The notes: generated by a model not told the origin, from the sequence alone. Numbered from the stretch's first letter, positions 43,141 to 51,799 are shown. The stretch: DNA of 64,000 nucleotides from CALMEH01 sp964548225 (GCA_964548225.1 CAZJQP010000014.1:1-64000); one strand, 5' to 3'. A program made the numbers and translations.

Positions 43141-44226
43141 ATGCTTATGTCCAGAACCGAATGGTTGCTCGCCGCGCCCGGCTTTGCCACGAACAGCAAG
43201 GCTGATACGCCTCTGTTTCCGTTTTTGAGTCGTCTGATTCGCGGCGAAGATTTGTCGGAAACCGAAGCGGCGGATTTTTTCCGCGCTTTGACCGAATTTA
43301 ACGCAAATCCGGCGCAGATTGCCGGATGTCTTGTTGCACTCACCGCCAAAGGCGAAACATTTGCCGAACTCGCCGGAATGGCGCGGGTAATGCGCGAAAA
43401 TACGATAAAAATCCGCGCCAGCCACAAAAATTTTATTGACATCAGCGGCACAGGTTCAAGTCCTGCGAAGACTTTTAATGTTTCGACAGCCGCCGCATTT
43501 GTCGTGGCAGGAGCAGGTTTGGCGGTGGCGAAACACACGAGCCGCGCCGTGATGAGCAAAAGCGGAAGCGCAGACGTTTTGGGACATCTGGGCGTAAAAG
43601 TTTCGGGCGAAGTCGGCACGGCGCAAACTTGTCTGAACGGTGTCGGGCTGTGCTTTATGTTCGCGCCGAAATTTCATCCTGATTTGTTGCGCGTCGGCGA
43701 TATTCGCCGCAGTTTGGGCATCCGCAGTCCTTTGAATTTACTTGGCGTTTTGTCGAATCCCGCAAACGCCCCGAAACAAGTTGTCGGCGTGTGGCATTCG
43801 TCGCTGGTTGAGCCTTTGGCGCAAGCGTTTGCGCTTCTCGGAACTGAACGAACGTGGGTTGTTCACGGCGGCGACGGTTTGGACGAAGTTACCATTGACG
43901 GCGAAACGCTGGTCGCCGAAGCCGCCGGAAACAAAGTCAGAATGTTCAAACTCGCGCCCGAAGATTTTAAACTGCAACGCGGAAAAATCGAACATCTGCG
44001 GACAAATTCACCCGCCGAAAGCGCGAAAATCATTCAGGAAGTTTTGAGCAGTAAACGCCGCGACGAAGCGCGTTCGCTCGTCGTCATCAACGCCGCCACC
44101 GCACTTCTCGCCGCCGGAATCGCGCACGAACCGATGCAAGCGGCACGCCTCGCCGAACAAGCCATTGACAGCGGACAAGCGCGAAATAAATTAGACAGAT
44201 TGATTCAAACAACCAATAAAAAATGA
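43141..44226 (+). CDS. trpD: Anthranilate phosphoribosyltransferase
   Basis: 361 residues. Core motifs DISGTGSSPAKTFNVSTAAAF (about 100-120, parts shown: DISGTGS, FNVSTA), KHTSRAVMSKSGSADVLGHLG, FAPKFHPDLLRVGDIRRSLG and VHGGDGLDEV match TrpD. The first 20 residues precede the usual start, so the true initiation codon could be the ATG at 43147 or further in. It transfers phosphoribose to anthranilate. Separated from trpG by two repeat elements. Confidence 0.92.
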   Translation: MLMSRTEWLLAAPGFATNSKADTPLFPFLSRLIRGEDLSETEAADFFRALTEFNANPAQIAGCLVALTAKGETFAELAGMARVMRENTIKIRASHKNFIDISGTGSSPAKTFNVSTAAAFVVAGAGLAVAKHTSRAVMSKSGSADVLGHLGVKVSGEVGTAQTCLNGVGLCFMFAPKFHPDLLRVGDIRRSLGIRSPLNLLGVLSNPANAPKQVVGVWHSSLVEPLAQAFALLGTERTWVVHGGDGLDEVTIDGETLVAEAAGNKVRMFKLAPEDFKLQRGKIEHLRTNSPAESAKIIQEVLSSKRRDEARSLVVINAATALLAAGIAHEPMQAARLAEQAIDSGQARNKLDRLIQTTNKK

Positions 44227-44364
44227 CTGGAGCGCAATCGGCTCGATTGCAATGCGTCGCGTTTTTTGCGGCGCAAAGGCGTTTGCATAAATTCAAGTTG
44301 ATTTCTTCGCAAATGCTTTTTCGCGCTTCGCACTCATTGCAAGCGGGGACGCTTGCGCTCCAGT
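44226..44364. repeat. REP-like inverted repeat after trpD
   Basis: ACTGGAGCGCAA at 44226-44237 and TTGCGCTCCAGT at 44353-44364 are exact complements; inner GATTGCAATGCGTCGCG and CGCGCTTCGCACTCATTGC pair imperfectly. Overlaps the last base of the trpD stop. Confidence 0.7.
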
Positions 44365-44434
44365 CTTTTGACTTCCAACAAAGATTTGTTATACCTTAAA
44401 ACCACGATATTTATTGTCAATTCGGAGGTTTCAG

Positions 44435-45226
44435 GTGAAATTACGGCGTATTTGTCTTTTGCTTTTGTTCGTTTTCGTGTTTGCTTTTCCGGCGCGTTCA
44501 AACGTGCGTCATTTTATTGTCGAAACACCGACAAACGGCGGAATCCGCGAAATTGTGCCACCAAAACACCGCGCCAAATTCGATAAATGGAAAGCCGAAT
44601 TGTTTCAAACCGAAATCGGACGCAAGCAATGGCAAAGCTACGCCGAAAATAAACAATTTGTTTTGACAATCATCGTTACGGGCGACAAAGGGCAAGGCGC
44701 GGGAACGGATAAATTTTTGTGGAACGAAGCGGGCGAACTCGTCGGTGCGACGATAACTTTGGGCGGCAAGATTGATTCCGGCTATCCCGAACCGGCTTAT
44801 TATCCGGTGATGAATTCGCTCTCTTTGGGCGCAAATTCGCCTTCGATGAACGGTAATGTTTTAGCGGCGACAAAGTTGATTCACGAAATCGGTCACGTTA
44901 ATCAAACCTCAAAAGAAACCCGCGAAATCGTGCAAACGCAAGACAAATTTATACCCGTTTATATTGATATTTTCCTCAAAAACGGTCATAACGCAAAAGA
45001 TTCAAAGCTCCTCGAACTCGAAGAAAAAATGGGCGGAACGCCGATGCGAATCTGGGAAAACCGCGAATACTGGAGCGAAGTCAACGCGATGCTTTTCCTA
45101 AACGAACGCATCAACAAAGCAGATTTTTATTGCTCCGTTCTCGACAAAATCAAGACAAACGTCGAAACTTACGCTAAAAATTACGAAGCCAGATTTTTTG
45201 AAATTGCTCCGGCTTGCGGCAAATAA
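44435..45226 (+). CDS. Secreted HEIGH-motif protein (putative zincin)
   Basis: 263 residues from the GTG at 44435, with GGAGG at 44424-44428; the TTG at 44414 would place this ribosome-binding site inside the gene. Signal peptide about 1-22 (ending FPARS). KLIHEIGHVNQTS (about 148-160) has the HExGH-like zinc-binding pattern of metallopeptidases; a downstream Glu-rich segment could supply the third ligand. No wider family recognised. The lpxK gene follows after six bases. Confidence 0.7.
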   Translation: MKLRRICLLLLFVFVFAFPARSNVRHFIVETPTNGGIREIVPPKHRAKFDKWKAELFQTEIGRKQWQSYAENKQFVLTIIVTGDKGQGAGTDKFLWNEAGELVGATITLGGKIDSGYPEPAYYPVMNSLSLGANSPSMNGNVLAATKLIHEIGHVNQTSKETREIVQTQDKFIPVYIDIFLKNGHNAKDSKLLELEEKMGGTPMRIWENREYWSEVNAMLFLNERINKADFYCSVLDKIKTNVETYAKNYEARFFEIAPACGK

Positions 45227-45232
45227 ATCGAA

Positions 45233-46249
45233 ATGATTTTATCGCCCTTTTTGCGGCTTTACGGCGCAATCGCAAACCTTCGCAACACGCTCTACGAACG
45301 CGGATTCTTTAAATCTTTTCCGCTCGGCGCCCCGACAATCAGTGTCGGAAACATTACTTTCGGCGGCACGGGCAAAACGCCGTTTGTCGCGTTTGTCGCA
45401 GAAGTTTTAGCTGAAAAAGGTGAAAAAGTCTGCATTCTCACACGCGGTTACGGGCGCGAGAATGCCAAACAAAGAGTTCTCGTTTCCGACGGCGAAAAGA
45501 TTCTCGCCGATGTCCGAAACGCAGGCGACGAACCGTTTGAACTTGCGAATAAATTACTCGGAAAAGCCATCATCATCGCCGACGCAAACCGCATCGAAGC
45601 GGCAAAATGGGCGCGTGAAAAATTCGGCGTAACCGTTTTCGTGCTTGACGATGCCTTTCAACACCAACGCGCCCAACGTGATTTGGATATTGTTTTATTA
45701 GACGCAACCAAACCTTTTCATATCTTGCGCGAACCTCTCAGAAATCTTCGCCGCGCCGACTTAATTGTTATCACTCGTGCAAATTTAATTGAGAGTATTT
45801 CAGATTTGAAATCTCAAATATCTAAATATACTGATGCGCCGATTTTTACCTCCGAAAACAAAATTTCAAGTTTAATAAAATTAGAAGATTTTCCCGCAAA
45901 GCCGCAAAGTTCGCAAACAACAGCAGACAAATCGCTGGCTTTTTGTGCTTTGGGCAATCCCGATAATTTTTTCGAACAGTTACGGCGCGAAAACTTTGAT
46001 TTGGTAGCGACGGTAAAATTTTCGGATCATCATTTTTATACGCAAACAGACATCGAACGGCTTGAAACGGAAGCTGTAGGAGCAAGTGCCGAAGTTTTAA
46101 TCACAACGGCAAAAGATGCCGTAAAATTAAAAGATTTGCGATTAGACTCACCTTGTTTAGTTGCCGAAAGCGAAATGATTTTCGACGATGAAAAAAAATT
46201 GCGCGAAATTATCTTCCGCGCAATCCAAAATCCAAAATCCAAAATCTAA
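45233..46249 (+). CDS. lpxK: Tetraacyldisaccharide 4'-kinase
   Basis: 338 residues. N-terminal FLRLYGAIANLRNTLYERG, P-loop SVGNITFGGTGKTPFV (about 37-52), LTRGYGR and VLDDAFQHQRAQRDLDIVLLD are diagnostic. It phosphorylates the lipid A precursor at 4'. The C-terminal residues (AIQNPKSKI) derive from AATCCAA heptamers at 46222-46249, so the original stop was probably lost to repeat expansion. Confidence 0.93.
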   Translation: MILSPFLRLYGAIANLRNTLYERGFFKSFPLGAPTISVGNITFGGTGKTPFVAFVAEVLAEKGEKVCILTRGYGRENAKQRVLVSDGEKILADVRNAGDEPFELANKLLGKAIIIADANRIEAAKWAREKFGVTVFVLDDAFQHQRAQRDLDIVLLDATKPFHILREPLRNLRRADLIVITRANLIESISDLKSQISKYTDAPIFTSENKISSLIKLEDFPAKPQSSQTTADKSLAFCALGNPDNFFEQLRRENFDLVATVKFSDHHFYTQTDIERLETEAVGASAEVLITTAKDAVKLKDLRLDSPCLVAESEMIFDDEKKLREIIFRAIQNPKSKI

Positions 46250-46251
46250 AA

Positions 46252-47799
46252 TCAATTTGTGTCTTGTTTTTTATCGCTCGTAACCTGTTTTTCCGAAGTT
46301 GGTTTCTTTTCTTCGGTTTTCGGTGCAGGAGTGGATGTGGTTTTTGGCGTAGTTTGAACCGGATTTGCCGTATTTGTTTCGGTTTTTGCCGGTGCCGGCG
46401 TAGCTTTGGGCGTTGCTGTCGGCTTCGGTGTCGGCGTGGCAACGGGCGTGTTGCCGACAGTAATATCTAAGTCAGGCATAAACGGATTGTTTTGCTGAAC
46501 ATTAGTGTCGTAGGTTTGTCCCGTCGGCATTGTGTAAGTCGTCGGCGGAACATTCATATTTGACGGCTGTGTTTGTTGTTGCTGGGGAACATAGCCTTGA
46601 TTCCAAAGCGGATTATAGTCGCCGGGCAACATTCCATTAGCCGTGTTTGCATTCATATTCGCCAAATCTTGCAACGAATATTGCATCAGGTTCGCGCTTT
46701 GTTCGCCCATTCCGGTTGCCGGATTCAGCGGTTGAACGGGTTGACCGTTTGCATCGGTTTGCACCGTGGCAATGTCAGATTGTTTAACTTGTGTCGCATA
46801 AATCAAACCGATTGCCAATACGGAAATTCCTGCAAGTGTGATAAATGCCGTTTTCCAGATATTGTTCGGCTCTTCGTCAAATTTTTGGGCTTTCGGAATA
46901 ATGACAGTTTCGACTTCATCGAAATTTTTGGCAATTTTGTTTAATTCTTGGGCAAATTCGTCTGCCGTTTGATAACGCATTTCGGGCGTTTTTGCCAGAG
47001 CGCGAAGCACGACAGGTTCAATTTCTTCGTTCAAATCTTGACGGAAAGCGGAAAGTGGCGCAGGTGGTTGTTGTGTGTGTTTGAGCATCAAATCCGTCGG
47101 TTTTTCCGCCGTGAACGGAACTTCGCCCGCCAACATTTCATACAAAATCACGCCCGCCGAATAAATATCCGAACGTGCATCAATCTCTGCTGAATCCAAA
47201 CATTGTTCGGGCGAACGATATTCTAAATTTTTCGGCACGGATTCTTCGTCGAGCGATTCGTTTTCGTCCGCCGCATTTGCACCGAATTCCAAAACTTTGA
47301 CGATTTCCGCGCCGTTTGCCGCGTGTGTCAACAGAATATTTTCGCTTGTCAGATTTTTATGCACAACTCCGGCGGCGTGTGCCGCGCTCAAGGCAGAAGC
47401 GATTTGCCGCGCAATTCTGATTGCGCGTTCGGCGGAAAATTTGCCTTGTTTGGCAATAGATTCTTTTAAAGTTTCACCTTCGGATTCTTCAGAAACGATA
47501 TAAACCGCGCCTTCCGCATCTGTTCCGAAGTCCGTTACGTTTAAGATATTCGGATGTGAAATGTGCGAAACCGTTCGGGCTTCATCGGAGAAACGCTTAA
47601 CGATTGACTCGTCAACTGCCAACGCCGGGGAAAGAATTTTGACCGTAACGGATTTTTCCATCCCGCGATGCGTCCCGCGATAAATATTCCCCAAACCGCC
47701 TTCGCGCCAGAGATTCTGGATTTGATACTTTTCCGCTAAAGTTCGTCCGATAAATGTGTCTGATGTTTTTGTTAAATTCACTTTCTTAACACCGCGCAC
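46252..47799 (-). CDS. Ser/Thr kinase-like protein, probable pseudokinase
   Basis: 515 residues with a GTG start at 47799; a GTG at 47781 is an alternative. Kinase fold about residues 17-285, but the Gly loop is degenerate (REGGLGNIY), the HRD motif is HKN (VVHKNLTSENIL, about 146) and DFG is EFG (VLEFGAN, about 172). The VTVKIL lysine, RSPEQ and SDIYSAGVILYEML are kept. Loss of the catalytic Asp and the metal-binding Asp argues against phosphotransfer. A transmembrane helix (about 318-338) is followed by a Pro/Thr/Gln-rich extracytoplasmic tail of KPTATPK-like repeats. It may act as a scaffold or allosteric partner of another kinase. Confidence 0.85.
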   Translation of the reverse strand: MRGVKKVNLTKTSDTFIGRTLAEKYQIQNLWREGGLGNIYRGTHRGMEKSVTVKILSPALAVDESIVKRFSDEARTVSHISHPNILNVTDFGTDAEGAVYIVSEESEGETLKESIAKQGKFSAERAIRIARQIASALSAAHAAGVVHKNLTSENILLTHAANGAEIVKVLEFGANAADENESLDEESVPKNLEYRSPEQCLDSAEIDARSDIYSAGVILYEMLAGEVPFTAEKPTDLMLKHTQQPPAPLSAFRQDLNEEIEPVVLRALAKTPEMRYQTADEFAQELNKIAKNFDEVETVIIPKAQKFDEEPNNIWKTAFITLAGISVLAIGLIYATQVKQSDIATVQTDANGQPVQPLNPATGMGEQSANLMQYSLQDLANMNANTANGMLPGDYNPLWNQGYVPQQQQTQPSNMNVPPTTYTMPTGQTYDTNVQQNNPFMPDLDITVGNTPVATPTPKPTATPKATPAPAKTETNTANPVQTTPKTTSTPAPKTEEKKPTSEKQVTSDKKQDTN

Positions 47800-47801
47800 T
47801 A

Positions 47802-47825
47802 ACTTCGTGCGTCTTTCCGCATTTT
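47802..47825. repeat. Dispersed 24-base motif at the pseudokinase start
   Basis: ACTTCGTGCGTCTTTCCGCATTTT-like sequence (key parts ACTTCGTGCG, TTTC, GCATTTT); copies at 37220-37243, 48367-48390 and inverted at 37154-37177. Read on the minus strand it directly follows TATAAT near 47826-47831. Confidence 0.6.
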
Positions 47826-47943
47826 ATTATACGCTAAAATAAATGATTCGATTCAAAAATTTTTTATTGGGTTGTAAAATTTTAGGAAGTCTCGGAGGTC
47901 TTGAAATTTTGGGAGTCCGAGAAAATTTTGGACTTCCAAGACT

Positions 47944-47990
47944 AAAAAAATACGGACGCAAGTTTTTCAACCGTGCGTCCGTATTTTTTT
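47944..47990 (-). terminator. Strong bidirectional terminator downstream of atpE
   Basis: A-rich arm with TACGGACGCA (47944-47960) and its exact 17-base complement ending in seven T (47974-47990), loop of 13 bases. It separates atpE from the pseudokinase gene. Confidence 0.9.
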
Positions 47991-48002
47991 GTATTTTCTT
48001 GA

Positions 48003-48320
48003 TTATTTAACTTTCAAAAGAACGATAACCAAAGCAAACAGAACAAGCGATTCGATAAGCGCAAGTGCGATAATCATAAGCGTTTGCACCGTTCCAGCCG
48101 CGCCCGGATTGCGAGCCGCGCCTTCTGCACCTTTTGAACCGACAAGACCTTGACCGATAGCCGCTAAACCAGCTGCCACGCCGAATCCCAGAATACCTAA
48201 ACCTGTTCCGACGCTGTTGCCTTCGCCGCCACCGCCGCCGGTTGTTTCAGCCGCGAAAGCCGAAACTGCCATTAAAGCCATTGTTAAAACCGCAAAAAAT
48301 ACGTTTCTTAATTTATTCAT
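48003..48320 (-). CDS. atpE: F-type ATP synthase subunit c, with N-terminal signal-like extension
   Basis: 105 residues from the ATG at 48320; longer than the usual 75-90. An additional hydrophobic N-terminus (about 1-23, ending SAFAAE) resembles a cleavable signal peptide, followed by a GGGGGEGNS linker and the two c-ring helices. Helix 1 contains IGQGLVGSKGAEGAARNP and helix 2 ALIESLVLFALVIVLL with the ion-binding Glu. Gln in helix 1 and Ser after the Glu are residues associated with sodium binding, though the following Thr is Leu. Part of atpZ-atpI-atpB-atpE. Confidence 0.93.
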   Translation of the reverse strand: MNKLRNVFFAVLTMALMAVSAFAAETTGGGGGEGNSVGTGLGILGFGVAAGLAAIGQGLVGSKGAEGAARNPGAAGTVQTLMIIALALIESLVLFALVIVLLKVK

Positions 48321-48366
48321 TTTTTTATAGTCTCCTGTTATTTTATTTTGCAGACCGCACACACTT

Positions 48367-48390
48367 ACTTCGTGCGTATTTCTGCATTTT
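48367..48390. repeat. Dispersed 24-base motif upstream of atpE
   Basis: ACTTCGTGCGTATTTCTGCATTTT-like (key parts ACTTCGTGCG, TTTCTGCATTTT); lies in the 243-base gap between atpB and atpE. Confidence 0.6.
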
Positions 48391-48563
48391 TTGAAACAGA
48401 ATTTTCTTCTAACCTGCGGCTTGTATTATTTCGCCTCACTTCCGGTATGCACTCGATTTCTACTCTCGTTGGAGTCGAGGCTCCTGTTGCGTGCGGGCAT
48501 ATCTGCTATAAATGCAGGTTTTCAAATTATTCTGTTTTCAAATCTTCAAAAAATCTAAAATCG

Positions 48564-49454
48564 TTATGCGTGTGCAACTTCGCCTGTGTGTTCTTCCTCT
48601 GCGTGATGTTCTTCGTCGTGATGTCCGTGTGAAACTTCGCCGAGATAAATCGTTGAAAGAAGCGTAAAGACAAGCGTTTGAATCAGCGCAACGAAAACTG
48701 CCAAAGGAAGCAAGACAACCGGCAATAAAAATTGTGTGAACGGCGGCGCGAGATTTGAAATATTCAGCGCAACTTGTTCATCAGCAAACATATTTGCAAA
48801 AAGCCGTATGCCAAGTGTTACGGGGCGAATCAAACTACTGATTAATTCGATTCCGAAAATCAAAGGCGTAATAATCAACGCCATCACAATCGGTAATTTT
48901 GGTCCCGCAAAATGCGAAATATGTCCGATAAATCCGTTTTCTCTGATACCGACGTAGTTGTAATAAACAAATGACGTGATGCCAAGCGCGAAAGTTACAT
49001 TAACGTGCGCCGTCGGCGACATAAACAGCGGGAAAAGTCCCATCAAATTTGAAATTAAAATCAGACACGCAAATGTTGCCACAACCGGAAAATACTGAAA
49101 TCCGTGGTCGCCGACAACCGAAACGACCATATCTTTAATTGCAAGAAACCCGGCTTCAAGCGTTAATTGTCCGTTTGTCGGGTCGTTTTCCGAAAGTTTG
49201 CCTTTGAAAATCCAAATTACCGCAACGGTCAAAAGACACGCGATAACAAACATTACCGTATACCACGGAATTGCGTTTTCCGGCGTGTATTCTCCGAAAA
49301 CGGCAGTTGCATTCGTGCCGAATTTTTCAAATAATTTGTCCCACATCGGCTTCGTTACCGCCATCTGCATATTGTGCAGAGGTTCGCCGAGATAATGATT
49401 GATAAATGTTACGATGGCGGGTTCGTGATGACCGCCTTCTGCAAATAAAAACAT
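48564..49454 (-). CDS. atpB: F-type ATP synthase subunit a
   Basis: 296 residues, about six transmembrane helices. SLIRPVTLGIRLFANMFADE contains the essential Arg of the proton or sodium channel, and LVFTLLSTIYLGE is the conserved final helix. The C-terminal tail is His/Glu-rich (about 275-296), a possible metal-binding or low-complexity extension. Start four bases after atpI. Confidence 0.95.
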   Translation of the reverse strand: MFLFAEGGHHEPAIVTFINHYLGEPLHNMQMAVTKPMWDKLFEKFGTNATAVFGEYTPENAIPWYTVMFVIACLLTVAVIWIFKGKLSENDPTNGQLTLEAGFLAIKDMVVSVVGDHGFQYFPVVATFACLILISNLMGLFPLFMSPTAHVNVTFALGITSFVYYNYVGIRENGFIGHISHFAGPKLPIVMALIITPLIFGIELISSLIRPVTLGIRLFANMFADEQVALNISNLAPPFTQFLLPVVLLPLAVFVALIQTLVFTLLSTIYLGEVSHGHHDEEHHAEEEHTGEVAHA

Positions 49455-49458
49455 TTTG

Positions 49459-49878
49459 TTAAAATTCCTTTCGCTTAAAAAAATGCGAAAATATGCGTAT
49501 AAAAGCCTCTATTAAAACCGCAAAAGCCAAACTGACAAGCCCGAAAACTACTGACAATGGGGGAAAAATGTGTGTTAAAAAAATAATTCCCAAAACTGCG
49601 CCGAGCGTAAAATAACGCAAAACATAGCGCAAGGCTGAATAATGCGGCTGATATTCGCCTTCGGCAGTTTCGGCAAACATCTTTTTGAGCGATGATTTAA
49701 GCCAGAAAAAATTGCCGAAAGACAAAATCCCGCCGATAAAAAAGCCCAAAGCCCAAAGCGGAGATATAAAAATCAATCCCGCAAAACTTCCCAAAACAAC
49801 AACAACTCCCATTAACCATAAAATTCTACGGTTGGAAATCGGCGTTTCCACACTATTACTGTCAGGTGCTTCGCTCAT
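49459..49878 (-). CDS. AtpI-like ATP synthase accessory membrane protein
   Basis: 139 residues with four hydrophobic helices and short charged loops; a typical small protein I ahead of atpB. AtpI is thought to assist c-ring assembly. Sequence similarity to known AtpI is judged by position and topology rather than a specific motif. Confidence 0.75.
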   Translation of the reverse strand: MSEAPDSNSVETPISNRRILWLMGVVVVLGSFAGLIFISPLWALGFFIGGILSFGNFFWLKSSLKKMFAETAEGEYQPHYSALRYVLRYFTLGAVLGIIFLTHIFPPLSVVFGLVSLAFAVLIEAFIRIFSHFFKRKEF

Positions 49879-50020
49879 TGCGAAACTAAGATTTTACAAA
49901 GGAATTCTAAAAATTTCAAACGGCAGACGGATTTTGTGCAATTTTTCTCAAAATCGTTTAACCACGAAAGTAGCGAAAAGAAAGAAAAAGATTTTTTTGT
50001 TATTTTTTTTACGCAGTTTG

Positions 50021-50305
50021 CTATTTCTTCAAAATCTGCGAAGTCAATCTGAAAAACTGAACAAATCCGACAATTGCCCCCAAGACAATGCCGATAATTA
50101 AACCCTTCGGCGATGAATCAAAAAATCTATCCGCCAAATATCCGACAACCGCTAACGCCAAAACCGAACCGAAAAGCGTAATGCCGGCGGAAAAAGCCAA
50201 CCCTGTTTTTCGCGCAGTTTCCGCCGGATTCTCTTTTTCTGGTGGCGGTTGAAAAAATCCTTCTTCGGCATCTTCTAAATTATCTTTATAATCATTTTCG
50301 TCCAT
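50021..50305 (-). CDS. AtpZ-like ATP synthase accessory protein
   Basis: 94 residues from the ATG at 50305; a GTG at 50332 would add nine residues. An acidic, Pro-rich N-terminus leads to two helices with GLAFSAGITLFGSVLALAVVGYLADRFF and IIGIVLGAIVGFVQFFRL, matching the AtpZ/AtpI family that precedes Fo genes. Promoter side of the Fo operon. Confidence 0.8.
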   Translation of the reverse strand: MDENDYKDNLEDAEEGFFQPPPEKENPAETARKTGLAFSAGITLFGSVLALAVVGYLADRFFDSSPKGLIIGIVLGAIVGFVQFFRLTSQILKK

Positions 50306-50388
50306 TGATTTTAGCTTTATGCGAAAGGACACACGAAAGCAAGTCTGTTACATTTTCACTTATTTTGCGTGTATTTCCGCATTTTTGA

Positions 50389-51759
50389 TTATTTTGCGGC
50401 TTCGCTCAATAAATACGCGAAAAGTTTGTCTTGCACATCAGGACTCGTAACCAATTTCGTGTGTCCTTCGCAAACGGAAATTTCCGCCGTTACGGGCAAA
50501 ATCGTTTTGTTTGTTTTCTCTGTCAAAGTTTCCGCTGTCAACGAGCGTTTCGGCACAACGCCGTCGCCCATTGAAAAAAGTATCTTTTTAATTTCTTCCG
50601 CCACAACTTTTTCGCCGTTCGCACGAGTAAAACCATCGGCTTTGAAAAGCGTTTTCCATTCATCTTTTTTGTCGCGGTAAACAACAAAACCGTCAAGCGT
50701 ATCTTTGCAGTCCGCGCCGATGAGATACATTTGAACCGAAGTTTTTGCATTTACATTTGCATCCAAAGCCTCTTGAAAATGCTTTGCGCGAGTTAAAACG
50801 GCTTGGAAATAATCTTTGGCGTTCTTCTGTTCAGCAATCGTAAAATTTTTCTTAAAACTGTCATCTTCTATAACGCTCCAGCCATATTCCTCCCACGTTT
50901 TTACGTCAAAAATATCAACGTCGAGTGGTTTCAGATTTTCGTCAAAGGCTCTTAGTGTTTCGCTGTGCGGCAGAAGTTGATAGATTGAAGGAATCGTAAA
51001 AGTGTCAAATTTTGAAACGTCTTGCACAAACGGCAAATTCAATCCGCCGCCGAGGTAAGAAAAACCGTTAATCAATGCGCTCAATGATTGAGTTGAACCT
51101 TCATTCGGCGTTCCGAGCAAAAAGACTTTGCTGAAATGTTTTGAACCTGCCCACGTCGGGCGCGGTTTTCCGGTTTTTGGCAAATCCGCCGTGCCATACA
51201 TTGCCGCATAGCGCGAAATTAAACCGCCCATCGAATGTGCAATAATGTTAAATTTCAAATTCGGTCGCTTCAAAGTTTTTTTCAAATCTTCGATTTTACG
51301 AATCAAAATCTGTGCGTTTTCGACATTATCAAGCCGCCAATCATAACCGAAAACATAAAATGTATCTTCGTAACCTTTGATTGTCGGGTTGTCCCATTTC
51401 CCTTCCGTATAACCGCCGCGAGTTTGCAAAGCATCAATCAATTTCTGGTAAATCTCGATTTCGGGCAAAATTTTCAGAAATTGCACACCGCGGATAACGT
51501 CACCTGCGACAAGCGAATCTTTGTTTTGCGATAAATCCAGCGACGAAATCGGGAGACGAATGTCATCGTCTTTCGAACGTTGCGCCTTAAACCAAACCGT
51601 TTCGCCCGTCTTGCTGTTGATGAGTTCCGAGCCGGTCAAACCGGGAATGATTATTATCGGATTTTTGCCTTTATTTGTGTTTGTTATTTGTGCCTGTATG
51701 GAAAATGTAGAACACAGCACAAAACATAAAAAAATCAGGAGTTTTTGGGAATTTAACAT
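50389..51759 (-). CDS. LCAT-like secreted alpha/beta hydrolase
   Basis: 456 residues with a signal peptide (about 1-23). IIIIPGLTGSEL is the oxyanion region, AHSMGGLISRY contains the nucleophile Ser (about 168), and GDGVVPKRS and CEGHTKLVTS provide likely Asp and His. The layout is that of lecithin:cholesterol acyltransferase/phospholipase-like hydrolases. Expected to act on lipids or acyl esters in the periplasm or outside. ATG near 51759 with poor ribosome-binding site. Confidence 0.85.
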   Translation of the reverse strand: MLNSQKLLIFLCFVLCSTFSIQAQITNTNKGKNPIIIIPGLTGSELINSKTGETVWFKAQRSKDDDIRLPISSLDLSQNKDSLVAGDVIRGVQFLKILPEIEIYQKLIDALQTRGGYTEGKWDNPTIKGYEDTFYVFGYDWRLDNVENAQILIRKIEDLKKTLKRPNLKFNIIAHSMGGLISRYAAMYGTADLPKTGKPRPTWAGSKHFSKVFLLGTPNEGSTQSLSALINGFSYLGGGLNLPFVQDVSKFDTFTIPSIYQLLPHSETLRAFDENLKPLDVDIFDVKTWEEYGWSVIEDDSFKKNFTIAEQKNAKDYFQAVLTRAKHFQEALDANVNAKTSVQMYLIGADCKDTLDGFVVYRDKKDEWKTLFKADGFTRANGEKVVAEEIKKILFSMGDGVVPKRSLTAETLTEKTNKTILPVTAEISVCEGHTKLVTSPDVQDKLFAYLLSEAAK

Positions 51760-51799
51760 ACGTTTAATTTATCATTTTTTGTGTGAAATCGCACAAAAA

